DNA of 64,000 bases from Pseudaeromonas paramecii (GTDB taxonomy: Bacteria; Pseudomonadota; Gammaproteobacteria; Enterobacterales; Aeromonadaceae). Made by a program: the position numbers and the translations under genes. The stretch's first letter is position 1; every line of letters starts with the position of its first letter. The notes beneath the pieces are model-generated. The model was not told the DNA's origin. It worked only from the letters and a program-made list of their open reading frames with translations, and ran no database searches. Location: positions 1 to 64,000 of the forward strand of contig NZ_BAABFC010000010.1 in NCBI RefSeq assembly GCF_039540575.1. Reading direction: 5' to 3'. Below, piece after piece: positions 18,210-29,398 of the stretch.

Positions 18210-19223
18210 ATGAGCTTACGCATTGAACACGTCATATTGCATCATCTGCGTCTCGGTGCCGATGGCGCGCTGACCGCTGAGACCCGTGGTGAAGAGCTGC
18301 TACTGCGCGAGCAGGTGGTGCATCTGGTTGAGCAGCTGCATCAAACCTATCAACAAAAAAGTAATAAGTCCTATGCCGTGTTTGCGTCTATCCAGCAAGA
18401 GGGATCTAGTGACTTCAAGACCTTGTTGACTTCCTTTATTGAAAAGGATGCAGGTTTTATTTCTTTTTCTGTCGCCGCAACCAATATATTGCTTGATAAA
18501 CTTGCAAAATACGACATTCCAGAAGAGGGGGTTGTTATATTTTGCAAATACAATGTGGTTGGCGTTGATTATATTCTTCTTGGTCTCTTGGGTCGGGAGT
18601 TAAGTATTACTCTTACTCCAACCCTGGATATTGAAGAAGTTAATCATTTTGATGTTAGCAAGATGCAGCTGATGGCACGAATCGATTTGACGGAGTACCA
18701 ACTTTCTCCTGATTCAAATCGCTATTTATCCTTTATCAAAGGGCGGGCCGGTAGAAAGGTCGCAGACTTTTTTTTGGAGTTTTTGGGGGCAGAGGAAGGC
18801 CTTGATCAGGCCATGCAGAATCGTCTGCTAGTTAAGGCGCTTCATACCTTTTGCCAAGAGGAGGCGCTCGAACCCGAGGCTAGTCTGGAGTCAAAGGCGC
18901 GCGTGCAGGCTTACTGCAAGGAGCAGCTGCAGGCCGGTGATGATATCGAAATGAAGGCCGTGGCCGCTTGTCTGCCGGACGAGAAGGCAGACGACTTCTA
19001 CGCCTTCGTTGAGACAGAGTTTGGCTTGGCAGACAGCTTTCCCCCGTCCCGTTCGGCCCTGCGAAGCTTAACCAAGTATGTAGGTTCTGGTGGTGGGGTT
19101 AACCTCAGCTTTGATGCCAAGCTTCTGGGGGAGCGGATCCACTATGATCCAACTACGGATACACTGACCTTGCAAGGGATCCCTCCCAACCTGCGAGACC
19201 AGCTGCAACAAGCCATGAAGTAA
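18210..19223 (+). CDS. yejK: Nucleoid-associated protein YejK (NdpA)
   Basis: A 337-residue nucleoid-associated protein. Family blocks are ARIDLTEYQLSPDSNRYLSF, KGRAGRKVADFFLEFLGA, LTKYVGSGGGVNLSFDAKLL and the C-terminus IPPNLRDQLQQAM. ATG is used; a GTG two codons upstream is less likely. It is divergent from yejL by 70 bases, which must hold both promoters. About 240 bases near the middle of the first half (18421-18660) are only about 37% GC by count, while a downstream stretch is 58%. Confidence 0.93.
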   Translation: MSLRIEHVILHHLRLGADGALTAETRGEELLLREQVVHLVEQLHQTYQQKSNKSYAVFASIQQEGSSDFKTLLTSFIEKDAGFISFSVAATNILLDKLAKYDIPEEGVVIFCKYNVVGVDYILLGLLGRELSITLTPTLDIEEVNHFDVSKMQLMARIDLTEYQLSPDSNRYLSFIKGRAGRKVADFFLEFLGAEEGLDQAMQNRLLVKALHTFCQEEALEPEASLESKARVQAYCKEQLQAGDDIEMKAVAACLPDEKADDFYAFVETEFGLADSFPPSRSALRSLTKYVGSGGGVNLSFDAKLLGERIHYDPTTDTLTLQGIPPNLRDQLQQAMK

Positions 19224-19227
19224 GACC

Positions 19228-19257
19228 AAAAGGTCGTCATCTAGACGACCTTTTTTT
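19228..19257 (+). terminator. Rho-independent terminator after yejK
   Basis: Stem AAAAGGTCGTC / GACGACCTTTT, loop ATCTA, T-run of seven. Confidence 0.95.
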
Positions 19258-19271
19258 CAGACTTTATGTCG

Positions 19272-19287
19272 GTGAAAGTGTTTTCAC
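19272..19287. promoter_or_regulatory. Inverted repeat GTGAAA-GTGT-TTTCAC, candidate operator of malE
   Basis: Perfect six-base arms with a four-base centre, in the AT-rich leader about 250 bases before malE. It shares TGAAA-N4-TTTCA with a second site 95 bases downstream (centre to centre). The spacing of GTGA and TCAC is two bases too long for a CRP site. A transcription factor site is an inference. Confidence 0.45.
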
Positions 19288-19340
19288 GTCTGCCTTAATT
19301 TGCATTTTACCTTATCAACCTAAGCTTGCGTTACGAGAGC

Positions 19341-19356
19341 GTTATCAAATGATAAC
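19341..19356. promoter_or_regulatory. 16-base palindrome GTTATCA-AA-TGATAAC before malE
   Basis: Perfect seven-base arms with a two-base centre, of the size and symmetry of a helix-turn-helix dimer operator. The 312-base space between yejK and malE otherwise holds the yejK terminator and AT-rich sequence. I could not find convincing MalT boxes (GGAKGA core) in it. Confidence 0.45.
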
Positions 19357-19367
19357 TAGGGGTTTCT

Positions 19368-19381
19368 TGAAAATGATTTCA
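19368..19381. promoter_or_regulatory. Second TGAAA-N4-TTTCA repeat before malE
   Basis: TGAAA-ATGA-TTTCA repeats the arm sequence and spacing of the site at 19272-19287. Two equal sites in one leader support a real operator pair. The regulator is not in the window. Confidence 0.45.
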
Positions 19382-19535
19382 TGTCTATTTGCTCATTTCT
19401 TCACTGCTTGTCTTTGCAAAAATGCGAGATCCGTCATAGGAGCTCCAAGGGCCTTGCTCTAATATGCACTCCGCACACAGGCTTATTACGGCGTGTTCAG
19501 CGTGGGACTAACAACTAATCTGTAAGGAATGGCTA

Positions 19536-20717
19536 ATGAAAAAGAAGATTCTTGCTTCATTTATCGGTCTGGCTACCCTGGGTATGGCTTTCTCCGCCAC
19601 TGCAGCAATCGAAGAAGGTCAGCTGACCATCTGGATCAACGGTGACAAGGGCTACAACGGTCTGGCTGAAGTAGGTAAAAAATTCGAAGCTGCAACGGGG
19701 GTTAAGGTCACTGTTGCTCACCCTGATCAAGTAGAAGTTAAATTCCAGCAAACCGCGGCAACCGGCAACGGCCCAGACATCTTCATGTGGGCACATGACC
19801 GTTACGGTGAATGGGCCAAGGCCGGTCTGATCGTGCCGGTGACCCCGTCTGGTGCCGAAAAGGCCAAGTTTGAAGATCTGGCATGGGATGCCATGGCTGT
19901 GGATGGTAAGTATTATGGTTACCCCATTGCTGTTGAAGCCGTCAGCCTGATCTACAACAAGAAGCTGGTTGCTGAGCCGCCCAAGACTTTCGAAGAAGTG
20001 GCAGCTCTGGATGACAAGCTGAAGGGCGAAGGCAAGCGTGCCATCATGTGGGCCTATACCACTCCTTATTTCAGCTACCCCCTGGTGGCTGCCAACGGTG
20101 GTTATGCCTTCAAGAAGACCTCAACTGGTTATGACGTTAAGGATACTGGTGTGAACAACGCTGGTGCCAAGATGGGCGTACAGTTCATTGCTGACCTGAT
20201 CAAGAACGGTCACATGGAGAAGGGCGTTGATTACGGTGTTATGGATGCCGCCTTCAATAAGGGCACCGTGGCCATGATCATCAACGGTCCCTGGTCTTGG
20301 GACAACATGCAAAAGAGTGGCATCGACTACGGCGTAGCCCCGCTGCCCACCCTGAACGGCAAGCCGGCTAAGGCTTTCGTAGGGGTTCTGGGTGCTACCA
20401 TCAACGCCGCCAGCCCGAACAAGGATCTGGCCATCGAGTTCCTGGAAAACTACCTGCTGACCGATGAAGGCTTGAAGGCTGTTAACGATGATAAGGCAAT
20501 TGGTGCTTCTGCGCTGAAGTCCTTCCAAGCCTCTTTGGAAAAGGATCCGCGTATCCAAGCTACCATGGCTAACGCTCGCAATGGTGAGCCCATGCCGAGC
20601 GTGCCTGAAATGGTTCGCTTCTGGTCCTCTTTTGAAACTGCTCTGAAGAACGTGACCACCAATCGTCAAACTGTCGACGAGGCTTTGGATACCGCTGCTC
20701 GCCGTATCGTTCAATAA
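19536..20717 (+). CDS. malE: Maltose/maltodextrin-binding periplasmic protein MalE
   Basis: A 393-residue precursor with a signal peptide ([20 protein letters not shown], cleavage after ATA near residue 23). The mature protein starts [20 protein letters not shown], nearly as in E. coli. [29 protein letters not shown] and the C-terminal [16 protein letters not shown] are conserved. It delivers maltose and maltodextrins to MalFGK2. GTAAGGA precedes ATG. It is first in a collinear EFGK operon and followed at once by a strong hairpin-T-run, which should make MalE more abundant than the membrane subunits. Confidence 0.97.
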   Translation: MKKKILASFIGLATLGMAFSATAAIEEGQLTIWINGDKGYNGLAEVGKKFEAATGVKVTVAHPDQVEVKFQQTAATGNGPDIFMWAHDRYGEWAKAGLIVPVTPSGAEKAKFEDLAWDAMAVDGKYYGYPIAVEAVSLIYNKKLVAEPPKTFEEVAALDDKLKGEGKRAIMWAYTTPYFSYPLVAANGGYAFKKTSTGYDVKDTGVNNAGAKMGVQFIADLIKNGHMEKGVDYGVMDAAFNKGTVAMIINGPWSWDNMQKSGIDYGVAPLPTLNGKPAKAFVGVLGATINAASPNKDLAIEFLENYLLTDEGLKAVNDDKAIGASALKSFQASLEKDPRIQATMANARNGEPMPSVPEMVRFWSSFETALKNVTTNRQTVDEALDTAARRIVQ

Positions 20718-20723
20718 ATGATA

Positions 20724-20759
20724 GGGAGGCCCTTACGGGGGCCTCCCACCTTTTTTTTT
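20724..20759 (+). terminator. Intercistronic terminator between malE and malF
   Basis: GGGAGGCCC-TTACG-GGGGCCTCCC followed by ACC and nine T, starting 6 bases after the malE stop. It has full Rho-independent form but lies inside the operon; partial read-through would reach malF, 22 bases on. Confidence 0.85.
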
Positions 20760-20781
20760 GGCGTTTTGTAAGGTTTTTGGC

Positions 20782-22416
20782 ATGGAACAAATCCAGTCTA
20801 CAAGTTCAAGCTCTGACCGGAAATCCAGCGCTGCCTGGGTTAAATGGTTAGTCGCGACACTCATCGCGCTGCTAAACGGTTATGCCATCATCATGATGTA
20901 TGCCGGTGGGGAGATAGCATTTGCCCTGCTGGACTTGGTCGTGGTGTCGGTCGGTCTTTACGTTTTCATGAGCAAGCGAACCTACGCTCATCGATACATA
21001 TTCCCTGGTGTGGCAGGCATGGTGGTATTTATCATCTTCCCGCTGGCCTACACCATCAGCATTGCCTTTACCAACTACTCTGGTGCGAATCTGCTCTCCT
21101 TGGAGAATGCCCGAGCCTACCACCTGAAGAAAACCTACAAGGTTCAAGGTGGGGAGTACGACTTCACTCTGCTGGAGCGTGATGACAAGCGCTTTCAGTT
21201 GATGCTGGTTCAGGACGATCTGCGTTTCATCAGTGCCCCTGTACAACTGTGGACCAACAATGAGCTCAAAGCCGGTGGTCGTCAGGTTGCTACCAGTAAT
21301 CAGATTAGCATGGTGCCCATGGACGCCGAGCCGGTGGCCAAGCCTGCTTCTATTCGTGGCATTGTGGATCGCAAGGTTTACCTGAGCAGTTTGTCATTGA
21401 TGCTGCCGGATGGTAGCCAGCTGACCATGACAGGTCTGCGCAAGTTTGCAGCTCAGAAGCCGATGTTCAAACCGGTAGCCGGTTTCACGCTCAAGTCTGG
21501 CGAGTTCATGGACAAGCCGGACATGCTGCTGAACAACCAGACTGGTCAGATCATGATGCCCAATCCTGAAACGGGCTATTACCAGTACATCAATGATCAA
21601 GGCGACTTCGTCGGTGAAGGTTTGGCGCCTGGTTTTGTGGTCAACGTGGGCTGGAAGAACTTCATGCGCATTTTGACTGACCCGGGTATTCAAGGACCCT
21701 TTATCCAGATCTTCGTCTGGACAGTCATCTTTGCCGCCTGCTCCGTGGCGTTCACCCTGGCCATCGGCATGGTGCTGGCCTGTCTGGCACAATGGGAGTC
21801 GCTGGCTGGTCGTGGTTTCTATCGGGTGATGTTGATCCTGCCTTACGCGGTACCGGCGTTTATCTCCATTCTGGTGTTCAAGGGTTTGTTTAACCAGAAC
21901 TTTGGTGAAATCAACATGTTCCTGTCCATGTTGGGCTTCGATAAGCCGGAGTGGACTGGGTCGCCTTTCTTGGCCAAGACCATGATCCTCATCGTCAACA
22001 CCTGGCTAGGTTATCCGTACATGATGATCCTGTGCCTGGGGCTGCTCAAGGCCATTCCGGAAGATCTGTATGAAGCCTCCGCTATGGACGGCGCCGGTCC
22101 GGTGCAAAACTTCTTCAAGATCACCGTGCCTTTGCTGATGAAGCCCCTGACGCCGCTGCTCATTGCCTCGTTCGCGTTTAACTTCAACAACTTCGTGCTT
22201 ATCCAACTGTTGACCAATGGTGAACCTGACATCATTGGTGCCACTACGCCGGCCGGTACCACCGACTTGTTGGTGAGTTACACCTACCGTATTGCCTTCC
22301 AGGGCTCTGGTGGTCAGGACTACGGTTTGGCTGGGGCAATTGCCACCGCCATCTTCTTGATTGTTGGTGCATTGGCACTGCTCAACATGAAGCTGTCCAA
22401 GGCTGAGAAAGATTAA
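20782..22416 (+). CDS. malF: Maltose ABC transporter permease MalF
   Basis: A 544-residue inner-membrane permease with N-terminal membrane helices, a large periplasmic loop (residues about 95-290, the MalF-P2 region contacting MalE) and a C-terminal transporter core. The EAA loop that docks on MalK reads YEASAMDGAGPVQNFFKITV. It is somewhat longer than the 514 residues of E. coli. ATG at MEQIQ was chosen; an in-frame TTG upstream lies in the terminator T-run. Only the AAGG before it offers a weak ribosome site. Confidence 0.96.
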   Translation: MEQIQSTSSSSDRKSSAAWVKWLVATLIALLNGYAIIMMYAGGEIAFALLDLVVVSVGLYVFMSKRTYAHRYIFPGVAGMVVFIIFPLAYTISIAFTNYSGANLLSLENARAYHLKKTYKVQGGEYDFTLLERDDKRFQLMLVQDDLRFISAPVQLWTNNELKAGGRQVATSNQISMVPMDAEPVAKPASIRGIVDRKVYLSSLSLMLPDGSQLTMTGLRKFAAQKPMFKPVAGFTLKSGEFMDKPDMLLNNQTGQIMMPNPETGYYQYINDQGDFVGEGLAPGFVVNVGWKNFMRILTDPGIQGPFIQIFVWTVIFAACSVAFTLAIGMVLACLAQWESLAGRGFYRVMLILPYAVPAFISILVFKGLFNQNFGEINMFLSMLGFDKPEWTGSPFLAKTMILIVNTWLGYPYMMILCLGLLKAIPEDLYEASAMDGAGPVQNFFKITVPLLMKPLTPLLIASFAFNFNNFVLIQLLTNGEPDIIGATTPAGTTDLLVSYTYRIAFQGSGGQDYGLAGAIATAIFLIVGALALLNMKLSKAEKD

Positions 22417-22431
22417 GGAAGGAATGACGTA

Positions 22432-23322
22432 ATGGCTATCGTTCAACCCAAATCAATCAAGTATCGCCTGCTGGCGACCCATCTGGTGATGTGGGCATTC
22501 ATCGCCGTGATCGCCTTCCCGCTGGTGATGGTTATCGCCATCTCCTTCCGGACAGGTAACTTTGCGGTGGGTGACATCATTCCCACCAACCCAACCTTGG
22601 ATCACTGGAAGCTTGCGCTGGGGATGTCCATTCAGAATGCGGATGGTTCTATTACCCCGCCACCCTTCCCGGTATTGCGCTGGTTGTGGAACTCCATCAA
22701 GGTCGCGGGTATCTCTGCTGGCCTGATCGTGGTGCTTTCTACTACCTGTGCTTATGCCTTTGCTCGTCTGCGTTTCCAGGGCAAAGATCTGATCCTCAAG
22801 GGCATGTTGATTTTCCAGATGTTCCCGGCTGTGCTGGCTCTGGTGGCCATCTATGCTCTGTTTGACAAAATCGGTGATTACATCCCTTGGCTTGGACTCA
22901 ATACCCATGGTGGTTTGATTCTGGCGTACATGGGGGGGATCGCCCTACACGTTTGGACCATCAAGGGTTACTTTGAAACCATAGATCCTTCGCTGGAAGA
23001 AGCTGCCTCCATCGACGGCGCCACCCCGTGGCAGGCCTTCCGCCTGATACTGTTGCCTCTGTCAGTGCCCATTCTGGCTGTGGTCTTCATTCTGGCGTTC
23101 ATTGCTGCCATCACTGAGGTGCCCATGGCCTCTATTCTGCTGTCAGATGTCAATAACCTGACGTTGGCAGTAGGGGCCCAGCAATATCTCTATCCGCAGA
23201 ACTATCTCTGGGGTGACTTTGCTGCCGCCGCCGTCATGTCCGGTTTGCCCATCACCATAGTGTTCTTGCTGGCCCAGCGCTGGTTGGTTGGTGGCCTGAC
23301 CGCTGGTGGTGTGAAAGGTTAA
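22432..23322 (+). CDS. malG: Maltose ABC transporter permease MalG
   Basis: A 296-residue protein, equal in length to E. coli MalG, with six predicted membrane helices and the EAA loop [20 protein letters not shown]. The C-terminus ([14 protein letters not shown]) matches the tail that reaches toward MalE. It follows malF by 15 bases with GGAAGGAA as ribosome site, so the two are co-transcribed. Confidence 0.97.
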   Translation: MAIVQPKSIKYRLLATHLVMWAFIAVIAFPLVMVIAISFRTGNFAVGDIIPTNPTLDHWKLALGMSIQNADGSITPPPFPVLRWLWNSIKVAGISAGLIVVLSTTCAYAFARLRFQGKDLILKGMLIFQMFPAVLALVAIYALFDKIGDYIPWLGLNTHGGLILAYMGGIALHVWTIKGYFETIDPSLEEAASIDGATPWQAFRLILLPLSVPILAVVFILAFIAAITEVPMASILLSDVNNLTLAVGAQQYLYPQNYLWGDFAAAAVMSGLPITIVFLLAQRWLVGGLTAGGVKG

Positions 23323-23326
23323 TGGT

Positions 23327-23345
23327 TGGGGGCTTCGACCCCCCA
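23327..23345 (+). other. Short hairpin in the malG-malK gap
   Basis: TGGGGG-CTTCGA-CCCCCCA just after the malG stop. Only TATAAGTATTTTT follows, so it is a weak terminator at best or an RNA processing or stability element. Confidence 0.4.
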
Positions 23346-23386
23346 TATAAGTATTTTTGAATTCTTGATTTCCTGCGGAGTAACAC

Positions 23387-24523
<1,137 letters not shown>

Positions 24524-24539
24524 TCGAGAGTATCCCCTT

Positions 24540-24570
24540 AAAAAACGCCGCAGTTTGCGGCGTTTTTTTT
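24540..24570 (+). terminator. Rho-independent terminator after malK
   Basis: AAAACGCCGCA-GTT-TGCGGCGTTTTTTTT, 17 bases after the malK stop; end of the mal operon. Confidence 0.95.
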
Positions 24571-24642
24571 CGCCATTGAGCCGACTAAGCCTGCTAGAAT
24601 CGCCACACTACCTATTTAATCTAGCTACTATCGGTTTTTTCA

Positions 24643-25545
24643 ATGAGTCGTTGGCCCAATCTCAAGCAGTTGCATTATCTGGTGGCATTAGCCGAGTGCG
24701 AGAATTTCAACCGTGCCGCCAAGGCATGTTTTGTCAGCCAGTCCACCTTAAGCACCGGAATACAGAATCTGGAGGAGTTGCTAGGGGTACAGCTGATTGA
24801 ACGGGACAACAAGTCATTCATCATGACGCCCATTGGGCTCGAGGTGGTGCAGCGGGCCAGGCAGTTGCTCTCCGAAACCAAGGATCTGTTGGAGATGACC
24901 GCCAGTCGTGGCGGCAGCCTGAGCGGCCCGCTGCGTCTAGGCTGTATCCCCACCATAGCGCCATTTTTATTGTCACCCCTGGTGACTCTATGTGGCGAAA
25001 CCTATCCAGATCTGGATTTGCTGCTGCGTGAGGATACCTCGGATAATTTGCTCAAACTGTTGGAGGCCGGTGAGCTGGATCTACTGCTGCTGGCGTTGCC
25101 TTACGATTTAGGCAGTTTTCACAGTCGCGTGGTGGGGCAGGATCCCTTCCGTTTGGTGCTGCATGAGAAGTTGATTGATTCTTATGAGGCCAACCCTGCT
25201 CGCTATGCGGGGTTGCCAGATCATAGTTTGTTCTTGCTGGAGCGTGAGCATTGTCTTACCGACCACGCCTTGAGTGCTTGCCAGCTGGCGGATCAAGCCA
25301 AGATCAATCCGTTTGCTGCCACCAGCTTATATACCCTGGTGCAGATGGTGTCCCATCAACAAGGGGCAACCTTTTTGCCGGAGATGGCGTTGCGTGCCGG
25401 GATCTTGGAGCGAACAGAGCTGGTGGCGGTTGCGCCACAGGGTCAGATGCCACATCGGGATATCGGGCTGGTCTGGCGACCTAGCTCTTGCCGGGTTGAG
25501 GCGTTCGCCGGTCTAGGGCGATTGGTAACTAGTTGTTTGAGATAA
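24643..25545 (+). CDS. oxyR: Hydrogen peroxide-sensing LysR regulator OxyR
   Basis: A 300-residue LysR-type regulator: winged helix (NFNRAAKACFVSQSTLSTGI, residues 20-40), then a periplasmic-binding-like sensor domain. The redox pair is intact, with cysteines nine residues apart in REHCLTDHALSAC, like Cys199/Cys208 of E. coli. LREDTSDNLLKLLEAGELD is also typical. Hydrogen peroxide forms the disulfide and activates catalase and peroxiredoxin genes elsewhere. No antioxidant gene is adjacent. Confidence 0.9.
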   Translation: MSRWPNLKQLHYLVALAECENFNRAAKACFVSQSTLSTGIQNLEELLGVQLIERDNKSFIMTPIGLEVVQRARQLLSETKDLLEMTASRGGSLSGPLRLGCIPTIAPFLLSPLVTLCGETYPDLDLLLREDTSDNLLKLLEAGELDLLLLALPYDLGSFHSRVVGQDPFRLVLHEKLIDSYEANPARYAGLPDHSLFLLEREHCLTDHALSACQLADQAKINPFAATSLYTLVQMVSHQQGATFLPEMALRAGILERTELVAVAPQGQMPHRDIGLVWRPSSCRVEAFAGLGRLVTSCLR

Positions 25546-25569
25546 AAAAATCCCGACGCTAGGTCGGGA
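25544..25569 (-). terminator. Minus-strand terminator at the oxyR 3' end
   Basis: TCCCGAC-GCTAG-GTCGGGA preceded on the plus strand by a run of A. Read on the minus strand it is a stem followed by seven T, so it stops transcription coming from the protease gene before it enters oxyR. Confidence 0.8.
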
Positions 25570-25691
25570 CTACAAGAAATGGCTATATAACTAACAGCTT
25601 GTTACAGCTAAGACTAACTAAGGGCTTGCGGTAAAGGCCAGCAGGGCGACACGGCGCTTCTGATGCCTAACAAGACTGTCGGCAATTTAAG

Positions 25692-25721
25692 ATAAAAACG
25701 TGACGCACGCAACGTTTTTAT
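25692..25721. terminator. AT-rich 10-base inverted repeat in the oxyR-protease gap
   Basis: ATAAAAACGT and ACGTTTTTAT, perfect arms, 10-base loop GACGCACGCA, 50 bases beyond the protease stop. The T-rich arm makes it a possible bidirectional terminator. The other bases of the 225-base gap show nothing recognisable. Confidence 0.5.
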
Positions 25722-25770
25722 GAAAGTAAATTACCCTGTCGGCCAAGCCTAGCGGACTGGCTCCCCCATA

Positions 25771-26664
25771 TCATGAAAGTTTACCACTGCCCTTACCTCG
25801 CCTGCCGCGCATGGCTCCCAGGCACAGCAGCCCAATGGCAAGGAGGGGAAGTGATCCGCCACCTGAACTGTCATCCTGGTCGTCTGCTGGGTTCCCTGTC
25901 AGATAACCATCGATCCACGGCAGGTAACTGCCTACTGAGGTATAGGCTGCTGGAACGCCGTCAAGGGCGCAGATGTCGGTGCCATAGCTGGTAATGCCAT
26001 ACAGCTGCTCGTCATAAGTAAGCGGGCCACCGCTGTCGCCGTAACAGGTATCTTCCCCTGCATTACCGCCAGCGAGAAAGTGGTCTGCCTCGGTCAGACT
26101 GTTAAATCCGACAAATGGCAGTGCCACCTGCTGCAAGATATCGGATGTCGTGGTGCCTGTCGCCGAAGTCACGCCCCAGCCATAGGCGTTCAGCAGACTG
26201 CCGACGCTGAGACTTTCTGCCGCATTGGCAGAGGCCAGGGATATTGGAGCTTCCTCGACGGCGCTGGTGAGATGCAGCAGCGCAATATCGCCCGTGAAGT
26301 CGCCACTGTCTTCACCTTGCCAGGCAGGATGGAGAATGACCCTGTCCACTGAATGGTACTGGCTGGCACTGGAAAGGGTAGCTTCGCCGATGACGAGCCT
26401 CAGTAGACTGGTGTTGTTGGTGCTGGCATCCAAGCAGTGCGCCGCCGTGACAACCCATTGGGGTGCAATCAGGCTGCCGCCACAGAATTGATAATACAGA
26501 TTGCCTGACTTGAGGGTCAGGGCGGTTATCCAACTGGGGGCGGTGCTGACAGGTGAGCCACCCACTATGGTCGGCAGCAGGGATTGCGATGAGGCTTGAA
26601 CACTGCCACACAGCAGGGGTAACAGCAGCAGTGGTAACTGCAGGGAGACTATCTTGCCTTTCAT
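25771..26664 (-). CDS. Trypsin-like serine protease with GlyGly-CTERM tail
   Basis: A 297-residue exported S1 protease. Signal peptide MKGKIVSLQLPLLLLPLLCG is followed by a propeptide cut site before IVGGSPV. The catalytic triad is His in VVTAAHC, Asp in GDIALLHL, and Ser in CYGDSGGPL. The C-terminus has a Gly-rich spacer (SSGGGS), one hydrophobic helix (LPLLAIGLLCLGAM) and an Arg/Lys tail (RGRRGKGSGK). That is the layout of GlyGly-CTERM proteins, which in Vibrio and Aeromonas are type II-secreted and processed by rhombosortase; Vibrio VesB is a model. ATG was chosen for its AAGGAA site and signal peptide. Substrates are unknown. Confidence 0.88.
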   Translation of the reverse strand: MKGKIVSLQLPLLLLPLLCGSVQASSQSLLPTIVGGSPVSTAPSWITALTLKSGNLYYQFCGGSLIAPQWVVTAAHCLDASTNNTSLLRLVIGEATLSSASQYHSVDRVILHPAWQGEDSGDFTGDIALLHLTSAVEEAPISLASANAAESLSVGSLLNAYGWGVTSATGTTTSDILQQVALPFVGFNSLTEADHFLAGGNAGEDTCYGDSGGPLTYDEQLYGITSYGTDICALDGVPAAYTSVGSYLPWIDGYLTGNPADDQDDSSGGGSLPLLAIGLLCLGAMRGRRGKGSGKLS

Positions 26665-26778
26665 TGTTTCGTTTCCTTGGCTGACTATGGCGAGATTATA
26701 GGTGTAAGTACTGCGATAAACTTGATCCCCCCCCACCGGCTCAATAGACTAGTGCCCGTTTTGCTATGAGTATCACCC

Positions 26779-29003
<2,225 letters not shown>

Positions 29004-29043
29004 AATCAGAACAATCACTACTTGCCATTAACGAGGAAACAGT

Positions 29044-29379
29044 ATGGGTATTATCTCTAACGCTTATGCCAACGCCGGTGCCGCCCCTGCCGCCGGTGGT
29101 GGTCTGGAAATGATCATCATGCTGGCCGTGTTCGGCCTGATCTTCTACTTCATGATCTACCGTCCCCAGGCTAAGCGCGTCAAAGACCACAAGAACCTGA
29201 TGTCCTCCCTGAACAAGGGCGATGAAGTGCTCACCAACGGCGGCCTGGTTGGCAAGATCGTCAAGGTCACTGCCGACAGCGACTACCTGGTGCTGGCTCT
29301 GAACGGTGATACCAACATCACCATCAAGAAAGACTTCGTCAGCGCCATCCTGCCCAAGGGCACCATCGAGTCCATGTAA
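29044..29379 (+). CDS. yajC: Preprotein translocase subunit YajC
   Basis: A 111-residue single-span inner-membrane protein: short N-terminus with Ala-rich stretch, helix MIIMLAVFGLIFYFMIYRPQ, then a cytosolic domain starting AKRVKDHKNLMSSLNKGDEV. YajC associates with SecDF. GAGGAAACAGT precedes ATG. It is in the tgt-secD interval, as expected. Confidence 0.95.
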   Translation: MGIISNAYANAGAAPAAGGGLEMIIMLAVFGLIFYFMIYRPQAKRVKDHKNLMSSLNKGDEVLTNGGLVGKIVKVTADSDYLVLALNGDTNITIKKDFVSAILPKGTIESM

Positions 29380-29398
29380 ATAGCCCAAGGAGGCTGCC

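Noticed and set aside
19272..19287. CRP site before malE
   Set aside because: GTGA and TCAC are eight bases apart here, whereas a CRP site needs six.
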